A stretch of 64,000 bases of DNA, taken from assembly GCA_012730105.1 (NCBI GenBank), contig JAAYBJ010000066.1, forward strand, positions 1-64,000. The letters run 5' to 3'. The translations under genes and the position numbers were made by a program. The DNA is from Candidatus Hydrogenedentota bacterium. GTDB taxonomy: Bacteria > Hydrogenedentota > Hydrogenedentia > Hydrogenedentales > CAITNO01. Positions 34,627-43,243 of the stretch are shown here, piece after piece (positions within the stretch are counted from its first letter, which is position 1; each line of letters starts with the position of its first letter). The notes under the pieces are model-generated. The model was not told the origin of the DNA and searched no databases. It worked only from the letters and a program-made list of their open reading frames with translations.

Positions 34627-35084
34627 TGGATAATATTAAGATTATCGGCAAGAATCGGCATGCCTATCATGAGTACCATGTCCTTGAGAAGTATGAAGCG
34701 GGAATCGTTCTGCAGGGAACGGAAGTCAAGTCCATCCGTATGAATAGCGCCATAAGTTTGAAGGAGTCCTACGTGGATATAGAGAAGGAAGAGGCATGGC
34801 TGATTGGTTCCCGCATAAGTCCTTACCTTCAGGGAAACATAAATAATCATGTGCCGGAGCGGCGCAGGAAATTGTTGCTTCACAAGCGGGAACTTAACAA
34901 ATTGGCGCGCCAGGTGCAGGAGAAGGGCATGACCGTGGTGCCCCTGTCTGTGTATTTCAAACGAGGAAAAGTAAAGATTGAAATCGGCCTGTGCCGGGGC
35001 AAGCATCTTTATGACAAGCGTGAATCCATAAAAAAACGCGAATCGGATCGTGAAATGGAACGGGCGGTTAAACGCTACAAATAA
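34626..35084 (+). CDS. smpB: SsrA-binding protein SmpB
   Basis: 152 aa, standard length. Binds tmRNA and brings it to stalled ribosomes. Signatures are KNRHAYHEYHVLEKYEAGIVLQGTEVKSIR, RRRKLLLHKRELNKL, and GKHLYDKRESIKKRESDREMER. The start overlaps the previous stop by one base (TAATG). I did not recognise an ssrA gene nearby. Confidence 0.97.
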   Translation: MDNIKIIGKNRHAYHEYHVLEKYEAGIVLQGTEVKSIRMNSAISLKESYVDIEKEEAWLIGSRISPYLQGNINNHVPERRRKLLLHKRELNKLARQVQEKGMTVVPLSVYFKRGKVKIEIGLCRGKHLYDKRESIKKRESDREMERAVKRYK

Positions 35085-35168
35085 CATCGGAGAATAAGGC
35101 ATTGTGTTATTCACCGCTTCGCGCGGTATGTGTGCAGTTACGGTCAAACAAAAAAAAGGAGAAGGAAG

Positions 35169-35591
35169 ATGAAGAAAGCAGGGCTTGTTCTTGTCGTAGT
35201 GTCCGCGATGGTTATGGTTGCAGGGTGTGCCACTACACCCGAGGGACCCACGGACGAGGAATTGATTCAGCAGACGCTGGACCAGTTTAGCGCGGCGATT
35301 ATTGAAAAAGATATCGACAAGTTGGGCGCGATCCTTTCTGAAAAGTTCAGCGCCCCTGAAGGGGAATCCAAGCAGGACTTCCTTGATTTTATGCAAAGCG
35401 CAATTGATTCTGGTTACCTAGATGACGCGGAAGTCAGCCGTGAAGACGCACAGCAGACCATGGGCGAGGGGACTTGCGATGTCTATCCTGTCGATTTGAT
35501 GAGTTCCGCGGGGAGCGTTTCGGTGGAACTGCATTTAACAAAGGAAGACGGAGGCTGGCTGATCACCAGCTTGGATGTGGACGGCATGTAA
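35169..35591 (+). CDS. small lipoprotein with NTF2/SnoaL-like domain
   Basis: 140 aa from ATG 35169 (AAAAGGAGAAGG upstream; a frame from 35130 would break the signal peptide). Lipobox VAGC with acylated C20. The mature part (TDEELIQQTLDQFSAAIIEKDIDKLGAILSEKFSAPEG...GGWLITSLDVDGM) has the length and helix-then-sheet pattern of DUF4440/NTF2-like domains. No catalytic residues can be named. Probably a periplasmic binding or structural lipoprotein. Confidence 0.75.
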   Translation: MKKAGLVLVVVSAMVMVAGCATTPEGPTDEELIQQTLDQFSAAIIEKDIDKLGAILSEKFSAPEGESKQDFLDFMQSAIDSGYLDDAEVSREDAQQTMGEGTCDVYPVDLMSSAGSVSVELHLTKEDGGWLITSLDVDGM

Positions 35592-35639
35592 TCATCGGGT
35601 CGCGTTGAACCCAAACGGGTACAAGTTGTTTCAGACTAA

Positions 35640-35676
35640 CTCCCGGCCGGAAGCCGGAAATGACGCCGGCCGGGAG
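35640..35676. terminator. strong stem-loop between lipoprotein and M20 peptidase genes
   Basis: CTCCCGGCCGG (35640-35650) and CCGGCCGGGAG (35666-35676) form a perfect 11-bp stem with a 15-base loop. No T-run follows on either strand, so it may be a Rho-independent-like stop without U-tract, an mRNA 3' protector or another structured element. Confidence 0.5.
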
Positions 35677-35731
35677 CAGGTCCTACACCAGTTGTGCTTG
35701 GAGATCTGTGTAAGAAGAGCAGGATAACATT

Positions 35732-37102
35732 ATGGAATTGGCCGAGATAATCTTGTATACCCAAAAACAGCGGGACAACTATGTGAAACGTTTCGAAGAG
35801 GCCCTGGCGATCCCAAGCATATCCACCTTTCCCGAGAACAGGCAGTATATGCTGCGCATGGCCGAATGGCTAACGGCGCAGATGACCGCGATGGGACTGG
35901 AAAATGTCTCGTTAATGCCCACTCCGAATAATCCGATTGTGTACGGGGACTGGATGCACGCGCCGGGAAAGCCGACCGTGCTTGTCTATGGGCATTACGA
36001 CGTGCAGCCGGCGGATCCGCTGGAGGAATGGGACTCGCCGCCGTTTTCCCCCTCCGTGCGGGGAGACTACATATATGCCCGAGGCGCTTCTGATATGAAA
36101 GGGCAGATCTTCGCCCAGTTGATGGCGGTGGAGGCCTTGCTCGGACAGTCGGGACAGCTCCCCATAAACGTTAAGTATCTTATCGAAGGCGATGAGGAGG
36201 TCGGCTCGCCCCCCCTTGAGAATTTTATTCGCACAAACAAAGAACTGCTTTCCTGTGATGCCGTACTGAATTGCGACTCCATGATTCACGGGGCCGATGC
36301 CCCCTCCATTGTGTATGCGCTTCGCGGACTCGCCTATTTCGAACTCACCGTGTCGGGACCCGCAAAAGACGTGCATAGCGGCATGTTCGGAGGTATCATC
36401 CGAAATCCCTTGAATGTGCTGTGCGAAGTGCTCGCGGGAATGCACGACGCGGAAGGGCGCATCACGCTGCCGGGCTTCTATGATACTGTGCGTTTACTTT
36501 CTGAAGACGAGCGGGAGGTGCTCCGGCAGGGTCCATACAGTGAGCGGTATTTCATGGACCTGTCCGGTTCTCCGGGCTTGTTCGGAGAGTCCGGCTATTC
36601 TTCCATGGAACGTCTCGGCGCACGCCCCGCGCTTGATATCAACGGTATTTGGGGCGGTTTCCAGGGGGAGGGGGCTAAAACCGTGTTGCCGGCACGTGCG
36701 GGCGCCAAGTTTTCCATGCGTCTTGTGGCGGACCAGCAACTCGACGAGGTTGTAAAGCAACTCGAGGCATATTTGGAAACGGCCATGCCGAAGGAGTGTC
36801 GGTACGCATTGTCGGTCCATTCGCTGGGGCCGGGCGCCATCATGGACAGGAAGGCGGCGCCTATTCAGGCCGCGGCAAAAGCCATGAAACTGGTCTTTGG
36901 CAAGGAACCTTTTTTCAGGCGCGAGGGGGCCAGCGTTCCTGTCGTCGGCATGATGCAACAGCAACTGGGCGTGGATTCCTTGATGCTTGGATTCGGCCTT
37001 CCCGATGACGGCATCCATGGACCGAACGAACGCCAATCCCTGCCGCTCTTGTTTAAGGGTATTGAGACCTACCTGCATTTCATGAATATCCTGGGCTCCT
37101 GA
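35732..37102 (+). CDS. M20-family metallo-dipeptidase
   Basis: 456 aa, the length of CNDP/PepV-like M20 dipeptidases. Two-zinc hydrolase of dipeptides or related amides; cytosolic, no signal peptide. Motifs are VYGHYDVQPADPLEEW (zinc His, catalytic Asp), RGASDMKGQ (bridging Asp), EGDEEVGSPPL (general base Glu and zinc Glu), NCDSMI (zinc Asp), and GIHGPNE near the C-terminus (last zinc His). The dimerisation domain is present (DVHSGMFGGIIRNPLNVL). AGGA precedes the ATG. Followed by tlyA after 18 bases. Confidence 0.92.
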   Translation: MELAEIILYTQKQRDNYVKRFEEALAIPSISTFPENRQYMLRMAEWLTAQMTAMGLENVSLMPTPNNPIVYGDWMHAPGKPTVLVYGHYDVQPADPLEEWDSPPFSPSVRGDYIYARGASDMKGQIFAQLMAVEALLGQSGQLPINVKYLIEGDEEVGSPPLENFIRTNKELLSCDAVLNCDSMIHGADAPSIVYALRGLAYFELTVSGPAKDVHSGMFGGIIRNPLNVLCEVLAGMHDAEGRITLPGFYDTVRLLSEDEREVLRQGPYSERYFMDLSGSPGLFGESGYSSMERLGARPALDINGIWGGFQGEGAKTVLPARAGAKFSMRLVADQQLDEVVKQLEAYLETAMPKECRYALSVHSLGPGAIMDRKAAPIQAAAKAMKLVFGKEPFFRREGASVPVVGMMQQQLGVDSLMLGFGLPDDGIHGPNERQSLPLLFKGIETYLHFMNILGS

Positions 37103-37120
37103 CGCCGTTTTGGAGGAACG

Positions 37121-37858
37121 ATGAAAAAAGAGCGCCTGGACAGCGTTGTGGCAAGGCGTTTTGATGTGTCGCGCAGCAAGGCGCAGGGGCTGATCCAGAC
37201 CGGTCGCATATGGGAAGTCGGGGGGGAGAGGCTGGACAAGCCCGGGGCGCGTGTGGACCCGGAAATCGCGCTGCAACTGCGTGCGGGACCGCGCTTCGTA
37301 GGCCGGGGCGGAGAGAAACTGAACCACGCGTTTGAAGCCTTTCCCTTGTCCGTCAAGGATAAAATCACCATCGATGTGGGGGCTTCAACGGGGGGATTTA
37401 CCGATTGCCTGCTGCAGTATGGGGCCGCAAAAGTGTATGCCGTGGATGTCGGGTACGGCCAGTTGGCCTGGACCTTGCGCCAGGATCCGCGGGTTGTCGT
37501 CATGGAACGCTGCAACATACGCGGCCTGACCCCGGAAAAACTCGAAGCGCCGCCCGAGTTTTTTACGGCGGACTGTTCCTTCATCTCCCTGAAACTGGTA
37601 TTGGCTGCCGTGATGCCCCTGATGGCGCCGCAACCCGAAGGTGTGGCGCTCATCAAGCCGCAATTCGAGGCAGGGAGAGAGCGGGTCAGTCGGGGCGGTG
37701 TGGTGCGGGACGCGCGCGTGCATGAAGAGGTGATTCACGATATTGTCGGCTATGTGAAGAAACTCGGGTTCGGGTCGGTGGAAGTGGTTCCCTCTCCGTT
37801 GCTTGGCCCGGCCGGAAACCGTGAATTTCTGGCCTGGATGCATGCATATGGAGCGTAA
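37121..37858 (+). CDS. tlyA: TlyA-family rRNA 2'-O-methyltransferase
   Basis: 245 aa. N-terminal S4 RNA-binding domain (ERLDSVVARRFDVSRSKAQGLIQTGRI), linker FVGRGGEKLNHAFEAF, then a Rossmann methyltransferase with SAM loop IDVGASTGGFTDCLL and CSFISLKLVL. TlyA methylates C1409 of 16S and, in the longer type, C1920 of 23S rRNA. Often misnamed hemolysin A. GGAGG precedes the ATG. Its stop is 3 bases from the convergent next gene. Confidence 0.93.
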   Translation: MKKERLDSVVARRFDVSRSKAQGLIQTGRIWEVGGERLDKPGARVDPEIALQLRAGPRFVGRGGEKLNHAFEAFPLSVKDKITIDVGASTGGFTDCLLQYGAAKVYAVDVGYGQLAWTLRQDPRVVVMERCNIRGLTPEKLEAPPEFFTADCSFISLKLVLAAVMPLMAPQPEGVALIKPQFEAGRERVSRGGVVRDARVHEEVIHDIVGYVKKLGFGSVEVVPSPLLGPAGNREFLAWMHAYGA

Positions 37859-37861
37859 AGG

Positions 37862-38350
37862 CTATCTGAATTCGTCTTCCAGGATGTGGGCGATGAAACG
37901 CTCCAAGGATATCTGATAGTAGCGGCTTTCAGGGGTGATAATGACCCCGGTGGTGATATCTTCCATGCGTTCCAGTTCGTTCAGGGAATCTTGCAGAAGG
38001 TCGTCAAGGGTTCCGGACACATGGGCCACCTCAAGGTGATCCATGGAGCATTCCACGGGTTTATTGGGAAAACCAAGAAAGCCGAACATGCGGCCAGCGA
38101 TGGCGACATCCACGCCGTCTTCCCCGAAAACATCCCCGTAATTGGGGTGGTAATGCTTGGGCTTTATGACAAACTGCGGCGATACGTGAATCTTGCCCCG
38201 AACACGCAGGGCGCCCTCGTTATTCTCAAGCGGGTTGCCCAGGCAGATATAGGGCAGTTCATGGTACCCCTTGATGATCCCGTATGTGGGTTTGCGGACA
38301 ATGATCGTCCGTTCATAAATATCGCGCATTTCACGGGGATGTAGTGCCAT
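37862..38350 (-). CDS. conserved-looking hypothetical protein
   Basis: 162 aa soluble protein, no signal peptide or membrane segment. Mixed composition with a His/Tyr-rich centre (KPKHYHPNYGDVFGED) and a C-terminal acidic stretch. The codon use and the well-placed ribosome site GAGAGGCAGG before the ATG support a real gene. I do not recognise the family. The text IHVSPQFVIKPKHYHPNYGDVF suggests a compact beta-rich domain. It is convergent with tlyA and has no obvious operon partner. Confidence 0.65.
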   Translation of the reverse strand: MALHPREMRDIYERTIIVRKPTYGIIKGYHELPYICLGNPLENNEGALRVRGKIHVSPQFVIKPKHYHPNYGDVFGEDGVDVAIAGRMFGFLGFPNKPVECSMDHLEVAHVSGTLDDLLQDSLNELERMEDITTGVIITPESRYYQISLERFIAHILEDEFR

Positions 38351-38717
38351 CCTGCCTCTCCAAATGTATCTGCCGCCGCCACCATGCCGGCCGGCAGGCT
38401 CACCAGTATAACGTTTTCCAGGGTGTCAATGGATGGCGGAGATGAATCCTTGGTCTTGTGGCCTCCGGGCGTGAGAGAAGCCTTTCATCTTCGCCTGATT
38501 CGTGGCGGGACAAGCGGACAAGTCCCTGCACAACATGCCCCCGCAGAGGCGCTGTTAAACAAAGCGCCTTCTACAGCCGCGATTGCTTCTACAGGCCGAA
38601 GGCATCCATCAACCTGCCGTTAGTATATCGCATGCGGTTGCCGAAAAATAATCAAGGTGTCGGCAAGGGACCTGTTCACCGGTCGAGGAGCGCAGCTTGA
38701 GGCGCGGGTGTGCGAAG
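38351..38717. other. intergenic region without a supported gene
   Basis: 367 bases between two minus-strand genes. It holds a TATACT-like -10 on the minus strand (38405-38410) about 55 bases before the 37862-38350 gene, and a weak 6-bp stem (38547-38552 with 38564-38569). Short frames here have no ribosome sites or family features. I see nothing else. Confidence 0.5.
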
Positions 38718-39746
38718 TTATTCAAGGTCTGAGATAAACTGCAGTTCCGCGTATACGGCTGGGTGGTCCGACGCTTCTTTCTGTTCTTTACCGTATGTAT
38801 TGTAGTCGATCACCCAGCGTATGACGTCACTTTGTAAGGGCCCCGCCAGGAAAATGTGGTCGATGGTATGTTCAAACATTTGGAAATCCGTTGTGGCCAC
38901 AGGATCCGCGGAGGCGGGATCGTATACCTGAAGTTCAAGACGCGGCGCGAGAAAGGCGGCGTCCTGAAAAATGACTTCATCCGTGCCGCCCTTCTGAAGC
39001 ACCCCATACCGTTCCGTAGTCGCGTTCGTGTTGAAGTCGCCGGTGAAAATAACGGGAAGCCTGGCCGCATGGGGACTGAAGGTGTTGAAGATCAGTGGGG
39101 CGCTGCTTTCCTTGTTCAGCGTATTGTTGTCAAGATGGGAATTGAGGAACAGAAAAGTAAATCCGTTAAAACGATCACGGAGGCATGCCCAGGACAGGTA
39201 GCGAGGAGCGCTGAGCTTGAGCCAACCGAAACCGAAGGGGAGCCCCGGGTTCGGGCTGAGCCAAAATTGACCCGAATCCAACAGATCATACCTGGACTTC
39301 CGATAAAACAGGGCTGAATCCGCGTAGGTCCAGGGACCGAACTCAAAGGTGACAACGCCGTAGGTGTCCCCTTCAGGAAGGAATTCGGCGATATCCCGCC
39401 ATCCACCCAATTCCTGGGAACCGATCAGGTCGGGGTCATAACGCTCGACAATCTGTCGTAATCGGTCTACACGAATATCCCAGGGATCATCATTATCCTT
39501 GCCGCAAATGCGGCAAAACACATTGTAACTTAATACGCGGATTGGGCCGCTGACGCAAGGGACGCCGCCGAAACAGTTTTCTTCCGGCGGATAGGGCGTG
39601 CTGTCAAAGTAGGGATCGCGAAGCGAACCGGTTAAAAGTGCAAGCGTGTACTGGATCCCTTGAAAATACGCAAAAACACCGGACGCCAAGCATATAAGAA
39701 GAAAAGCGAAACAAATCTTGGCTGTAATTCGCAGGAATCTTTTCAT
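38718..39746 (-). CDS. exported endonuclease/exonuclease/phosphatase (EEP) family protein
   Basis: 342 aa with an N-terminal membrane segment (FAFLLICLASGVFAYF), so anchored or secreted. The EEP metal-phosphoesterase motifs are in order: VLSYNVF (Asn), GSQEL (metal Glu), NSHLD, TGDFNT (Asp/Asn) and TIDHIF (Asp-His pair). Substrates in this superfamily range from nucleic acids to sphingomyelin, inositol phosphates and lipids; secretion argues for a nuclease or lipid phosphodiesterase role. The ribosome site is weak. It stands alone on the minus strand. Confidence 0.88.
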   Translation of the reverse strand: MKRFLRITAKICFAFLLICLASGVFAYFQGIQYTLALLTGSLRDPYFDSTPYPPEENCFGGVPCVSGPIRVLSYNVFCRICGKDNDDPWDIRVDRLRQIVERYDPDLIGSQELGGWRDIAEFLPEGDTYGVVTFEFGPWTYADSALFYRKSRYDLLDSGQFWLSPNPGLPFGFGWLKLSAPRYLSWACLRDRFNGFTFLFLNSHLDNNTLNKESSAPLIFNTFSPHAARLPVIFTGDFNTNATTERYGVLQKGGTDEVIFQDAAFLAPRLELQVYDPASADPVATTDFQMFEHTIDHIFLAGPLQSDVIRWVIDYNTYGKEQKEASDHPAVYAELQFISDLE

Positions 39747-39817
39747 GTGCGGTATATTCCAGTGAGTATTCCGTTACAGTAAGTCAGGGTAATGCAGAAA
39801 TCCGCCCCGGCCCGGTC

Positions 39818-40108
39818 TTACGGGTTGGGTGGATCAGGAACAGATGGCGTGCTATTCGGTTCGGTAACGGGTGGGGGCGGGGCCGGAAAACTTGGGCTTT
39901 CAAACAAGGTTTCCGCCTCCGTCAGTTGTTCCCGGAGAGAAATGATGTCGGTGGTAAGGCGGTTGATCTGGGCGTCTATTTCAGAAATGCGAACGGTAAG
40001 ATCTTCGATCCGTTTCCCCCGCGTATCGGATTGATGCCAGAAGAAACCGGCAAGGATGGCCATGATTACGAACAGAATCCACCCTGTCAGTGCCCGCAGT
40101 GTATCCAT
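39818..40108 (-). CDS. small membrane-anchored coiled-coil protein
   Basis: 96 aa. One N-terminal membrane helix (ALTGWILFVIMAILAGFFW), then a heptad coiled coil (RIEDLTVRISEIDAQINRLTTDIISLREQL) and a Pro-rich tail (PAPPPPVTEPNSTPSVPDPP). AGGAGCC precedes the ATG. Similar small anchors often organise membrane complexes, but none can be named. It lies 75 bases downstream of the UbiB-type kinase gene and could share its transcript. Confidence 0.7.
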   Translation of the reverse strand: MDTLRALTGWILFVIMAILAGFFWHQSDTRGKRIEDLTVRISEIDAQINRLTTDIISLREQLTEAETLFESPSFPAPPPPVTEPNSTPSVPDPPNP

Positions 40109-40183
40109 CTAAGGCTCCTTTCATCAGCGTTCAGGCGGCTGTTGACGTGAAAGAATACACGGAATGCAACCCGTATGCAACGC

Positions 40184-41866
40184 TTATTCCTTGTTGTGGT
40201 CGCCTCCCCAGAGTATGGAGAGAATGAGCATGAATCCCAGAATTCCCGCCACGACATACCCGACGATGCCCAGTCGCGCGAAGGGAGTATTTGTCAGAAA
40301 GAGCAGGCTTGAGCCGATAATGAGCGCGGCGATGACCACCGCCACCGAATTTCGTTTGCTGGCGCGGTCTATGGTGGCGGCGAGCGTTTCGAGATGGTCA
40401 TGATGCACGTGAAGCTTCATTTTGCCTGAACGCAGTTGACGAAGCAGATAGGCGATGTCGGTGGGCGCCTGTCGGCTGAGGCGCAGATAGCCCGAAGCAT
40501 GCGCCTTGAGTTCCCGAAAAACACGGCCCGGGGTATAACGGCTGAACATCATGGCTTCTACGTAGGGACGGATCACGCTTATCATGTCCAACTTCGGGTC
40601 CAGCTGGCGGCCGACCATTTCAATGGTTACCAGTGCCTTCAGCAACAGCGAAAAACGCGGACTGAGTTCCAGGTTGTGCCGGCGAAGAATCTGCACCATC
40701 ATATCCAGACCGCGTCCCACCTGGCCACCGGAAAGAATAATCGGGGCCTCAAAGGCAATGTATTCGGAAAGGTCATGGCCGAGCCGGCGCCTGTCGCCGG
40801 GTTCGTCTTCTCCGGTCAACAGCAGCACCGCATCCAGGCATTGTTGCGTGTCCTCACTGAAAACCGCATAGAGGATGTCGGAAAAGGTGTATACATCGGA
40901 CTCCTCGAGGTGCCCTGCCATTCCCAGATCAAGAAAGGCGATGCGATTGTCCCGAAGAAGAAAAATATTGCCGGGATGGGGATCCGCGTGAAACAGTTGA
41001 TGGGTGAATATCATGTCGCACAAGGCGCGGCAGCCGACAGCTGCGACGGCGGCTGGGGTGGAATTACGAGGCGCGTATTCTGGGATGTTGTTGATGGGTA
41101 CGCCGTCGATCCACTCCAGGGTCAGCACCCTGCGCGCAGTGTATTCGGAGAACAGCTTTGGAATGACAATTTCGGGATCCTCCGCGAAGTTTTCAGCGAA
41201 CCTGCTGACTGCTCGGGCCTCCACCTCAAAATCGAGTTCCCTGCGGATTGAACGGGAAAACTCTTCCACAATGCCTTTCGGGTCGATAACGCGCAGATCC
41301 TCGTTATGCTGGGCGATCCAGTCAGCCACTGTGCCCATAAGGCTGATGTCCGATTCAATGATCCGCTCGATGTCCGGACGCTGGGCCTTTACCGCCACTT
41401 CGCAACCGGAGTGCAGTACCGCGTGATACACCTGGCTTAACGAGGCCGACGCGACGGGTACGGTGTCAATCTCCTTGAAAAGTTCCGAAAGGGGGCTGCC
41501 CAGTTCTTCTTCAATGACCGGGCGTATAACCTCGAAAGCGACAGGGGCCACTTCATCCTGAAGACAGGTCAGTTCCCGGGCGACAACATGGCCTATCAGG
41601 TCCGGACGGGTGCTCAAAACCTGCCCTAGTTTTATGAAGGTCGGCCCGAGTTCAGTCAATGCGGCGCGAAGCCTGCCACCAAAGGTCGCAGGCTCACCTG
41701 CGGGTGCGTTCATGAGTTTCATGCCCTGCAGCAGTTTTCCCGGCCAGCCCGTATCCAGCCCCGCGCGGCGGATCAGGTCCGCAAAACCATGGCGGATAAA
41801 AACCTGCGCGATCTCCGCAAATCGCACGGCGTTTACGGTATGTCGTCCAAGTCTTGTGTAAGGCAT
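40184..41866 (-). CDS. UbiB/ABC1/ADCK atypical kinase
   Basis: 560 aa, the full UbiB length. These membrane-tethered kinase-like ATPases support quinone synthesis or lipid homeostasis. Seen: the KxGQ motif in FIKLGQVLSTRPDLIG, the Ala-rich loop replacement VASASLSQVYHAVL, catalytic region LFHADPHPGNIFLLRDNRIAFLDLGMAG, and two C-terminal membrane helices (VVIAALIIGSSLLFL, VGYVVAGILGFMLILSIL). AAGGAG precedes the ATG at 41866. No ubi or men genes adjoin, though a polyprenyl synthase lies 22 kb away. Confidence 0.94.
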   Translation of the reverse strand: MPYTRLGRHTVNAVRFAEIAQVFIRHGFADLIRRAGLDTGWPGKLLQGMKLMNAPAGEPATFGGRLRAALTELGPTFIKLGQVLSTRPDLIGHVVARELTCLQDEVAPVAFEVIRPVIEEELGSPLSELFKEIDTVPVASASLSQVYHAVLHSGCEVAVKAQRPDIERIIESDISLMGTVADWIAQHNEDLRVIDPKGIVEEFSRSIRRELDFEVEARAVSRFAENFAEDPEIVIPKLFSEYTARRVLTLEWIDGVPINNIPEYAPRNSTPAAVAAVGCRALCDMIFTHQLFHADPHPGNIFLLRDNRIAFLDLGMAGHLEESDVYTFSDILYAVFSEDTQQCLDAVLLLTGEDEPGDRRRLGHDLSEYIAFEAPIILSGGQVGRGLDMMVQILRRHNLELSPRFSLLLKALVTIEMVGRQLDPKLDMISVIRPYVEAMMFSRYTPGRVFRELKAHASGYLRLSRQAPTDIAYLLRQLRSGKMKLHVHHDHLETLAATIDRASKRNSVAVVIAALIIGSSLLFLTNTPFARLGIVGYVVAGILGFMLILSILWGGDHNKE

Positions 41867-41954
41867 GCCCGCTCCTTTAGACGATCAACATACTATACAA
41901 CTTGTGCCCCGTCAAGCCAAAGTGACCGGTTAAAATATCGGATATCCTGAACGG

Positions 41955-42030
41955 AAAAAGAAAAGAGTCCGTGCCGCGCATTCCGCTATCCAATAAATGG
42001 CGCGGCATATCCTTCAGCGATGCGGCACGG
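41955..42030 (-). terminator. terminator-like hairpins after the 42103-43008 gene
   Basis: CCGTGCCGC (41969-41977) pairs with GCGGCACGG (42022-42030), and on the minus strand the stem is followed by a T-rich run at 41955-41965. An inner alternative stem GCCGCGC (41973-41979) with GCGCGGC (42000-42006) shares bases with the outer one, so the two exclude each other. Confidence 0.5.
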
Positions 42031-42102
42031 GATGATTTTGGAATACCATAGGCTCAGCGGATAAAAGCAGTTACATCATGTATAAAACACTTCGGATGGA
42101 TG

Positions 42103-43008
42103 CTATTTGCCGCTTTTGGGCGTGCTGAAATTCTGAAGCAGATACAGGTACTGGGCGTCCATAATTTCCGGGTCTATGCCATAGCCTATGGAAACAGGAT
42201 CCGTTTCCAAGGTGCCGCCTGCGGGAATGACTGCGGGGGAGGAGTAGGTACACTCAAAAATGCCTTCCAAGGGCGATCCGGTCGGATACTTTTTGAATTC
42301 GCAGGAGGCTTGCGTTGAAGGTAAAAATCCGATAAGAAGGCTTACCTGCCGCGCCGGATCGTGGAGACGAACGCTATTCACAGGGCCCGCGCCGGTCAAA
42401 ACAGGTTTCCCATCTTCAAAACTTAAAGCACTCGTGGAGATGGCGGCATTTTCCGTCAGGCTGGGAAAACTGTCCGAGGGAATGATGATGGGGGAAATTT
42501 TGCGAATTTCCACTGGCGCGTCACTTTGGTTTGTTATTTTAATAACCAGGCGGATAAAGTTCCAGCGGCGCATGGTTATCATACTGTGTTGAACCGTCAA
42601 ACCTTCATGCGGGGCGAACTGTACTGCGTAAGTCGTCCCTTCCCCCAATACATCACATGTGTAGGGTTCGCGGAGCATGGTGGTTTCGCCGGCTTGTCCA
42701 AGTACCTCGTTGGTAAGAACGGGGCCATTGTTTATATCAATGGAAAAGTTGACACCGCGAAGCACGAGATTCGGATTCATGCGGCTAGTTTCGGAATCTT
42801 CCTGAAAAATCTTAATGCGCCATTCCGCATTGTCCTTGGCATAATCCAGGCGGAGGGCCTCCCCGCAGAAAGTGTAGTGTTCACGGAGCGTCCAGGGCAT
42901 CTTTTCCGGGATGTCTTTTGCCACCGGAGCGGGATCCGCCAGCGCCGGCAGAACAAGCGACACTAAAGCTATAAGGGAAAGTCCATACGCGCGCAGTCCG
43001 TTTTTCAT
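42103..43008 (-). CDS. secreted beta-sandwich protein, possibly like the N-domain of GH36 enzymes
   Basis: 301 aa from ATG 43008 (AAAGGATTC upstream); the longer frame lacks a signal peptide. Signal peptide ends around ALVSLVLPALADP. The mature part is beta-rich (LVLRGVNFSIDINNGPVLTNEVLGQAGETT, RRWNFIRLVIKITNQSDAPVEIRKISPI), a pattern like the supersandwich that precedes the barrel in GH36/GH31-type glycosidases. There is no catalytic barrel, so it may be a binding or accessory protein for the nearby glycan genes. The assignment to that fold is by eye only. Confidence 0.6.
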   Translation of the reverse strand: MKNGLRAYGLSLIALVSLVLPALADPAPVAKDIPEKMPWTLREHYTFCGEALRLDYAKDNAEWRIKIFQEDSETSRMNPNLVLRGVNFSIDINNGPVLTNEVLGQAGETTMLREPYTCDVLGEGTTYAVQFAPHEGLTVQHSMITMRRWNFIRLVIKITNQSDAPVEIRKISPIIIPSDSFPSLTENAAISTSALSFEDGKPVLTGAGPVNSVRLHDPARQVSLLIGFLPSTQASCEFKKYPTGSPLEGIFECTYSSPAVIPAGGTLETDPVSIGYGIDPEIMDAQYLYLLQNFSTPKSGK

Positions 43009-43176
43009 GGGAGAATCCTTTCTGGGGTTGGGCAGGCAGGAAAAGGGATATGAAATCGCAATACCTACCTCAAGCAGTATTCCGTTTAACACGGCGCTGA
43101 ACATGCCGTGCATTTTACTAAGGCACTGTGACCCGTGAAGCCCGGCATGTTTTGGCGACACTGTCAGTGACGAGAA

Positions 43177-43182
43177 AGTATA
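43177..43182 (-). promoter_or_regulatory. possible -10 box before the beta-sandwich gene
   Basis: TATACT on the minus strand at 43177-43182, about 170 bases before ATG 43008; a -35 at 17 bases (TTCTCG) is poor. Confidence 0.25.
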
Positions 43183-43243
43183 CAACAAACATGCGCGTTC
43201 GAGAAAGAGGAATTCCTTTCCAGTTCTCGTGCGCCGGAATCTT

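Noticed and set aside
34434-35396. 320-residue open frame on the minus strand
   Set aside because: It crosses three plus-strand genes including smpB, which is certain.
38547-38569. Small hairpin AGGCGC/GCGCCT in the 38351-38717 gap
   Set aside because: Only 6 bp with an 11-base loop and no T-run; not enough for a terminator call.
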